64,000 nucleotides of DNA, from the NCBI GenBank assembly GCA_029255685.2, contig CM055313.2, positions 39,760,079 to 39,824,078 of the forward strand, in the 5' to 3' direction. The DNA comes from Silene conica (taxonomy: Eukaryota; Streptophyta; Magnoliopsida; Caryophyllales; Caryophyllaceae). This document shows, piece by piece, positions 57,661 to 64,000 of this stretch. The position numbers were made by a program, and so were the translations under genes. The first letter of the stretch is position 1; every line of letters starts with the position of its first letter. Below the pieces are notes generated by a model, which was not told the DNA's origin, searched no databases, and saw nothing but the letters and a program-made list of their open reading frames with translations.

Positions 57661-59782
57661 TTACACATTGGGTAAACTCTTAAGACCCATAGAACGAGCA
57701 TGAGAATCATGCTTAGCTTGCGACAAGGGTTTGGTTAAAGGATCAGCCACATTATCGTCTGTCCCAACCTTACATATCGCTACTTCCTTCCTATCAATGA
57801 AATCCCGAATTACATGATATTTTCTTGGTACATGTCTAGATTTATTACTAGACCTCGGCTCCTTAGCCTGAAAGACAGCACCACTGTTATCACAGTACAG
57901 GGTGATAGGATCTTCAGCATTTGGAACTACTCTTAGTCCCTCGATAAATTGCCTTATCCATACTGCCTCCTTAGCAGCTTCTGATGCTGCAATGTACTCT
58001 GCTTCCGTTGTAGAATCCGCAACGACTGGTTCTTTGAAGCTCTTCCAACTAATGGCACCACCATTCAAGATAAAGACAAATCCAGCCTGGGATTTAAAAT
58101 CGCCTTTATCTGTTTGGAAGCTTCCATCCGTGTAACCCTTTACACACAAATCTTCTTCCCCTCCAAACACTAAGTATCAATCCTTAGTTCTTCTCAAGTA
58201 CTTAAGGATGTTCTTGACTGCAATCGAGTGACTTTCTCCTGGATTTGCTTGATATCTACTAGTCATGCTCAAGGCATACGAGACATCAGGACGAGTGCAT
58301 ATCATGGCGTACATGATAGATCCCACGGCGGAAGCATAAGGGATCATTTTCATGCGTTCAACATCCTTGGGCTCTGTGGGTGATTGAGACTTTCTCAATA
58401 TAATGCCCCTTCCCATGGGGATAAACCCTCTCTTGGAATTTCCCATGCTGAACCGTCGAAGAATCTTATCGATATAAGGTTCTTGCCTTAGTGCCAATAT
58501 CCTCTTGGATCTATCTCTATAGATCCGGATACCTAATATGCATTGTGCATTTCCTAGATCTTTCATCTGAAAATGGTTACCTAACCATCCTTTCACTGAT
58601 GAAAGCATTGGAACATCATTTCCAATGAGTAGTATGTCATCCACATACAAGATTAGGAATACAACATTGCTCCCACTGAATTTCATATATAGACAAGGTT
58701 CCTCGACACTTCGAGTGAAACCATTTTCTTTTATGACTTCATTGAAGCGATGATTCTAACTCCTCGATGCTTGCTTAAGACCATAGATGGATCTCTTAAG
58801 CTTGCATACCTTGTTAGGATTTTTAGGATCTTCAAAACCTTCAGGTTGTATCATGTACACATCCTCCTTTAAATGCCCATTTAAGAAGGCGGTTTTGACA
58901 TCCATTTGCCACACTTCATAGTCATGAAATGCGGCAATCGCTAACATTATCCTAATGGATCTTAGCATGGCTACCGGAGCAAAGGTTTCATCATAATGAA
59001 GACCTTGGACTTGGGGAAAAACCCTTAGCTACTAGCCTAGGTTTATAGACATCATCATGTCCTTCTATGCCATTCTTCACCTTGAAGATCCACTTGCATT
59101 GGAGAGGTCTCATCTCCTTTGTCAAGTCTACCAAGTCCCATACTTGGTTTTGATGCATAGAATCCATCTCGGATGCCATGGCCTCTTGCCATTTTGCGGA
59201 GTCGGGACTAGAGATTGCAGCTTTGTAAGTGGTAGGTTCATCACTTTCCAAAAGTAATATGTCTAGGCTACCATCTTCCTCAATTAGTCCAACATACCTA
59301 TCAGGTCGATGTGGAACCCTACTCGACCTCCTGGGTGGAATAGGTACCGAAGCGGATGAAGAAGGAACATCTTCATTTGTCTCAGCTTCAGTTTGTGGCT
59401 CTTGAACTTCTCGAACTTCATTAAGTTCAAAATTTCTCCCACTCTGTCTCTTAGAAATAAACTCCTTTTCTAAGAAGACAGCCTCAGAAGACACAAACAC
59501 TTTGTTTTCATGAGGTTTGTAGAAGTGGTAGCCACGTGAGGTGGTTGGATAACCTACAAATATGCATTTTTCGGATCTTGGTGCGAGTTTGTCATCGTTT
59601 TTAGATTTGATATAAGCATCGCACCCTCATATCTTCATATTGGATAAGTTAGGAACATTTCCTTTCCACATCTCATATGGAGTCTTATCGGTCGCTTTCG
59701 TTGGACTATTGTTCAACGATTTGATGGCGGTGAGGATCGCAAATCCCCAAAATGAATTAGGTAAATCAGTTTGGCTCATCAT
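57661..59782 (-). pseudogene. Copia C integrase C-terminus, reverse transcriptase and RNase H, broken
   Basis: Read on the minus strand from 59782. It opens with integrase C-terminal sequence (SLNNSPTKATDKTPYEMW), continues past a stop near 59630, and reaches RRSSRVPHRPDRY and the RT start (WQEAMASEMDSMHQNQVWDLV). An extra C in a C-run near 59018 shifts the frame. RT then gives WQMDVKTAFLNGHL, KLKRSIYGLKQASR, a stop near 58756 and the catalytic YVDD motif in LILYVDDILL. A further stop near 58174 precedes RNase H (KGYTDGSFQTD, STTEAEYIAASEA, LYCDNSGA), ending at 57661. Most stops replace an expected Trp (TGG to TGA/TAG). The domains are otherwise well preserved, so inactivation is fairly recent. 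Confidence 0.88.
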
Positions 59783-61231
59783 TCATCGGACCATATCCAA
59801 TAAGGTTCGATTCCTCCTTTCTGCCACACCATTAAGTTGTGGTGTTCCTGGAGGTGAAAGTTGTGACACAATGCCACACTCCTTTAGATGTGAATCAAAT
59901 TCATTACTAAGATATTCTCCACCACGATCGGATCGTAATGTTTTAATCTTCCTGTCGAGTTGGTTCTCTACTTCATTCTGAAATTCTTTAAATTTCGTAA
60001 AAGCTTCACTCTTATGCTTCATTAAGTAGATATACCCATACCTACTTAAATCATCGGTGAAGGTGATGAAATAGTCATAATTGCCTCTAGCGGTGATAGA
60101 TAGTGGTCCGCATACATCCGTATGTATTAGTCCCAATAACTCACTGGCTCGCGTCCCTTTACCACTAAAGGGGTTACGAGTAATCTTTCCTAGAAGGCAA
60201 GCTTCGCATGTACCATAAGATTCATATTCGAATGGTTTAATTATGTTGGTCTTTACCAATCTTTTAATGCGATTGTCATTTATGTGACCAAGTCGACAAT
60301 GCCAAACATATGATTCATTTGGATCACTTGTTTTAATCCTTTTGTTATTAACGTTGTAGACATTATTAGACGAGTCGGAAGTTTCCAAAACATAGATTCC
60401 ATTAATAGAATTGGCACGACCAACTACCATGTCATTCTTAGAAATTACACAACAATTGTCTTTAATGGAAAAATTATATCCCTCAATGTCTAACATTGCA
60501 ACAGAAATAATGTTTTTGGAAAGAGACGGTACAAAATAACAATTATTAAGTTTTAGCTCGTATCCACTCGTCAAGGCAAGAGTGCAAGTTCCTTTAGAAG
60601 TGGCCGCTACCCGAGCTCCATTTCCAAGTCGGAGATCCATATCACCCTTGTCCACCTTCTCCACTTCTCTTAAACCCTGCAAACGATTACAAAGGTGAGA
60701 ACCACATCCGGTATCCAATACCCATGATGTGTTGGATGTAAAATTAATGTCAATAACAAAAATTTCAGATTTAGAATTACCTAACGGAATCACAAGACCT
60801 TCTTGGATATGACGTAAGTACTTGGGGTAATTCCTCCTCCAATGGCCCATGACACTACAATAGTGGCATCGCCCTTTCTCTAACTTTGTCTTCTTCTTCT
60901 TATTCTTTGCAAGACATTTCTTGCTAGAACTCCCACTGGCTTCATCATAAGCCCTTTCTTTCAAGTACAAGGCATCCAATTCTTCATTTAGCTCATCTAT
61001 ATAAGCCGTGTCAAGAAATGAACCTTTGGGAGGTGGGAGAGAAGAAATGAAGTTAATACTGCCATCCGGACCCGTTCCAAAATGAACTTCTCTAGTAGTA
61101 TCAATGTTGTTTTGGTTGCAGATATCGTCGAAAACATTATGACAAGAATCAATAGTGACAGGGTTGAAAGAATCCATTGCGATAAAACAACTACAAAAAA
61201 CGGAAACGAAGGAAAAATTAACGTTCATCAT
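59783..61231 (-). CDS. Copia C truncated Gag, protease and integrase
   Basis: 482 codons. Met19 (MDSFNPV, at 61177) is an alternative start. The usual Gag core before the knuckle is missing, leaving about 100 residues. The knuckle RCHYCSVMGHWRRNYP (122-135) has Tyr135 where the last Cys should be. The protease active site is LDTGCGSH (172-179). Integrase has the H311-H316-C342-C345 zinc site and an intact acidic triad D372 (HTDVCG), D435 (SDRGGEY) and E471 (AERRNR), the last two 36 residues apart. A TGA at 59783 ends the frame inside integrase, where related proteins continue without a break. The integrase core is catalytically plausible, but Gag is defective. Confidence 0.88.
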   Translation of the reverse strand: MMNVNFSFVSVFCSCFIAMDSFNPVTIDSCHNVFDDICNQNNIDTTREVHFGTGPDGSINFISSLPPPKGSFLDTAYIDELNEELDALYLKERAYDEASGSSSKKCLAKNKKKKTKLEKGRCHYCSVMGHWRRNYPKYLRHIQEGLVIPLGNSKSEIFVIDINFTSNTSWVLDTGCGSHLCNRLQGLREVEKVDKGDMDLRLGNGARVAATSKGTCTLALTSGYELKLNNCYFVPSLSKNIISVAMLDIEGYNFSIKDNCCVISKNDMVVGRANSINGIYVLETSDSSNNVYNVNNKRIKTSDPNESYVWHCRLGHINDNRIKRLVKTNIIKPFEYESYGTCEACLLGKITRNPFSGKGTRASELLGLIHTDVCGPLSITARGNYDYFITFTDDLSRYGYIYLMKHKSEAFTKFKEFQNEVENQLDRKIKTLRSDRGGEYLSNEFDSHLKECGIVSQLSPPGTPQLNGVAERRNRTLLDMVR

Positions 61232-62961
61232 TTGAATACTTGTTAAACATTTTAAACAAGTTTAGAATTTACTTAAAGATCTCTTACACAATTAAGTAAA
61301 CTATCCCGAGACCCAAACCCATACTAATGCGGGCACGGTGTAGCCGATTCAACCCGTATAGGTATAATTTGGTGGATTAACCCTTTAATCGGTTCTACTC
61401 TTAGCACTCTCGGTCGACAATTTTCTTAAAATTATCTTTAGCCCGAACTTATTGCAACTACGGTTACGAATACTTTCGTCGAGATCGACCAAATTTCAAG
61501 GTGTAATCCTCATTACCCCACCTACCCAACGTGACAATTTTAGTACCCCGGTTTAGCCGAGCCTACATGTTTATGAAGAAGAGATTCATGAGTCCATACT
61601 CTTTGGTAAGGCTAAGTCTCAATATTTTAAACGTAAGAGATCTTATCAATAATTATCTATCTCCTTTTAAGTGAACTAATTTAGGCGAATTATCGATAAT
61701 AAAATGATACGTTGAAGACCCGATACTCGATATGCATGACATGTTAATGGCGATTTGGCTATCCATGCAACATATTAAAACAAAATAAAGCAAACGATAA
61801 ATTCCTAGTATGGCCTTATCCTAGAAAAGAAATAACAAGAGTACAAATTCGGAAACCAACTCCTTTGGTCCCTTGAACTTGACGAGGCACGCAAATCGAG
61901 GCAAACACCGTCTTGATCGGAACTCCTTTCCGAATGGTACCATCTTCATGGTTCTCCGGAAATTACAAGAATTACAACTTTTCTAGTCTACTTTATACAT
62001 TATAAAATAGAAATAAATTACAATTGGGTGATACGAGATCACAAAATTACAACCGAATCGGCAACCCCTTACATTACGGGAAATACCGATTAAAAACTAA
62101 GGCCATACTAGAATAATTACAAGATTCAAAATAATGCAATATAATATGACATTCATAAGAAAAACGCAGCAATATAATATGTTATGAATATGTTCATTTT
62201 GATGCCAAATCGCCCTAATAACTTATTATGTCGAAATTAACCCGGTTTTATGAGATTTTAGCATTTTTAACTCTTTTAAAATGCATAAATTAAAACATAA
62301 ACAACTTATGTTCTAAATAATATCCTAACACATTTTAGGATTCAAAATTAGTCATAAATAATTTTGATAATAATTAACACTTTAATTATATTAATATTGT
62401 TCACAATGCCTTAAAATGCATAACATTTACGAATTAAATCCAAACAAATATAAAATTTCGAAATTTTGGATTTTTATTTTCACTAACATTCTGAAAATAT
62501 TACTTTAATATTTATAATGTAAAAATTTTGGTCATTTTATTTGAAAATTAACTCGAAATATCATATATTAATGGCCAAAATCACCTCTTAATACGGTTTT
62601 ATCAATAAAATCGTAAAACATGCTATACAAGATCATATTGTACCAAATTTTACATACATTAAGTAAAATAAGCATGTAAGGTCGTGTGAAAATTACAAGG
62701 CTAGAAACATTTTCTTTCTAATTTAATCATTTAACTCGATTTTGTCATAAAATACATATTAAACGACTAAATCTATATAAAGAACAATATATTAAATCTC
62801 ATAAATTATCAATATAACCTAAAAAAATTTTAGGACCAGATTTAATTTACATGCCAAAATGTTGAGTGAAATATATGAGTCTTTTAAATATATAGTTTTG
62901 TTTTTAAAGTCTCATAACTCGGAAAAACTAAAAAAAAACGATTAAGCATGCAACAACGAGT
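61232..62961 (-). other. Copia C long non-coding leader
   Basis: 1.7 kb between the primer-binding site and the first ORF. Two blocks resemble copia A and B: about 61305-61625 (gacccaaaccc ... ttggtaaggctaag) and about 61850-61965 (ggaaaccaactcc ... gaactcctttccgaatgg). The word tgccaaatcgcc is shared near 62202. No Gag core is found here. Confidence 0.65.
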
Positions 62962-62975
62962 GCCCTGATACCAAT
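62962..62975 (-). promoter_or_regulatory. Copia C primer-binding site
   Basis: Minus strand TGGTATCAGGGC next to the 5' LTR, one base different from the Met-tRNA-type TGGTATCAGAGC in copia A. Confidence 0.82.
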
Positions 62976-64000
62976 TGTTAGGTTCTTATACCTATTTAGT
63001 CAAAATAATGTTAATTATCTTATAATAATTAGATATTAAGCATGCTTAACAATATGTATGTCGAGATATACGGAGAAAACAAGTTCCCTTACATTGATAA
63101 TCTCGGCAAAATAGGGCACAAGTGAAGTCACCTTCTTCACTTGTTCTTGAGCTTATCCCACGGATGATCTTCCTTGAACCTTCAAAGAGATGATGGCCTC
63201 CAAAAGATGAACACCAAGACACACTTGCTCTCAACTATTTGTATGTTATTTTGCTAGAATCAACACACAAAATCACTAGATAATGCAAGGAGGCACACGG
63301 TTTTAGGGTTAGAAAATAAGAGCTTATTTTCTCTCTTTTTGTTCTCTCTCTAAGACCAAAACCCTAACTTGATTTGTGAATGAGTTGTGTAAGCAAAATG
63401 AGGGAACAAAACCTCTTTTGTTCTCTCCTTGGGCTCGGCCGAAATGGCATGGGTAAATTTGTGTGTGTGTGTGACATATCACACGGTCTACACATCCAAA
63501 ACGGATCCAATCCGTAACATTAGTTAGGATAACATTATTTGCGTAGTTTAACATTTTAAACTCTTTATCGTAAATTAGTAATTAAATAATTACATATAGT
63601 TATTTAATTGCAATTTTATTACTACAACAATTGTAGTTAAAATAACTCATTCAAATTTAATCATGTTTCCTAAACATATAAATTTAAGTGATGACATTTC
63701 AATCACTAAAATAATTTATAATCTTATTATAAATTATCTCCTTATTTTATTCATAATCTAGAAATGAACTAACTCGTATCATATACAATTATTTCATTTA
63801 TTATTGAGAGAGTTGTCCTAAAGGTGTGACCTAAAGGGATCAACTGGTCACCACCGTCATTACGACAGTAATGTCAAACTCTAGCAAGCCAATCATTACC
63901 GATTAATGTTGACCAGTTGACTTATGATAAAGAATCATCCCATGAATATTCTTTTATAGAGATTTGCCAATTTAATATTTAATTGACGTGATCACATTAT
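62976..64000 (-). repeat. Copia C 5' LTR (cut by window end)
   Basis: Starts TGTTAGGTTCTTATAC and follows the left LTR. It lacks a segment equal to 56186-56295 of the left LTR (about 110 bp; the junction is within gggtaaattt at 63451). The inverted repeat tcaactggtca/tgaccagttga is intact near 63841-63920. The last roughly 27 bp lie beyond the window. Confidence 0.9.

Larger units (their letters stand above)
55707..64000 (-). mobile_element. Copia C: Ty1/copia element, runs off the window end
   Basis: LTR at 55707-56865, interior on the minus strand, and second LTR from 62976 to the window edge. The window stops about 27 bp short of the expected LTR end. The interior encodes a truncated Gag-like region, protease, integrase, RT and RNase H, with four stops and one frameshift. 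The left target flank is acaag (55702-55706) and its partner is outside. LTR core and leader are similar to those of copia A and B, so the three belong to related families. Confidence 0.92.

Overview
This window reads as plant nuclear DNA made almost entirely of nested transposable elements, joined at its left end to about 10 kb of plant mitochondrial-type sequence. The supporting evidence is a mitochondrial cox2/atp8-derived ORF, an SSU rRNA 5' fragment, Ty1/copia and Ty3/gypsy LTR elements, an En/Spm (CACTA) transposon and an L1-type LINE. I see no ordinary host gene that is complete. The mitochondrial-type part is unusually divergent for a flowering plant, so a lineage with fast mitochondrial evolution is possible (some Silene, Plantago or Viscum behave this way). 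I cannot name the species.

Layout. 1-10088: mitochondrial-type DNA, mostly non-coding. It holds a nuclear O-fucosyltransferase pseudogene fragment (5243-5732), a divergent SSU rRNA 5' fragment (6019-6256), a tRNA-like element, a 57-residue membrane ORF, and a 368-codon in-frame chimera of atp8, cox2 and a tail of unknown origin (6709-7815, minus). That architecture is typical of cytoplasmic-male-sterility genes. 10091-19741: a minus-strand chromovirus-like gypsy LTR, split by copia A (10541-19525), a complete element with 5-bp target duplications but no intact gene. 19880-36031: gypsy I (Athila/Tat-like gag-protease, 3' region and 3' LTR), split by an apparently intact two-gene CACTA transposon (21244-32678).

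36032-42903: copia B, a left-truncated relative of copia A, inserted in the gag of gypsy II (42909-44687). Gypsy II continues into an LTR (44688-49990) that itself carries a nested solo LTR of the same family (46704-49625). 49991-50365: the end of a second CACTA family. 50367-51200: a further gypsy LTR piece. 51230-55706: a decayed L1-type LINE, cut by copia C (55707 to beyond the window end, minus strand).

The CACTA element is the one candidate for a working system. It has terminal inverted repeats, subterminal hairpin repeats, a 1086-codon TNPD transposase and a nine-exon TNPA-like gene whose C-terminus is a Ulp1-type cysteine protease with all expected catalytic residues. The most unusual non-coding pattern is a series of GC-rich hairpin modules in the two gypsy families. 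Module arms differ from one another in sequence but stay complementary within each module. The copia LTRs also hold an inverted repeat that shows a compensatory change between families.
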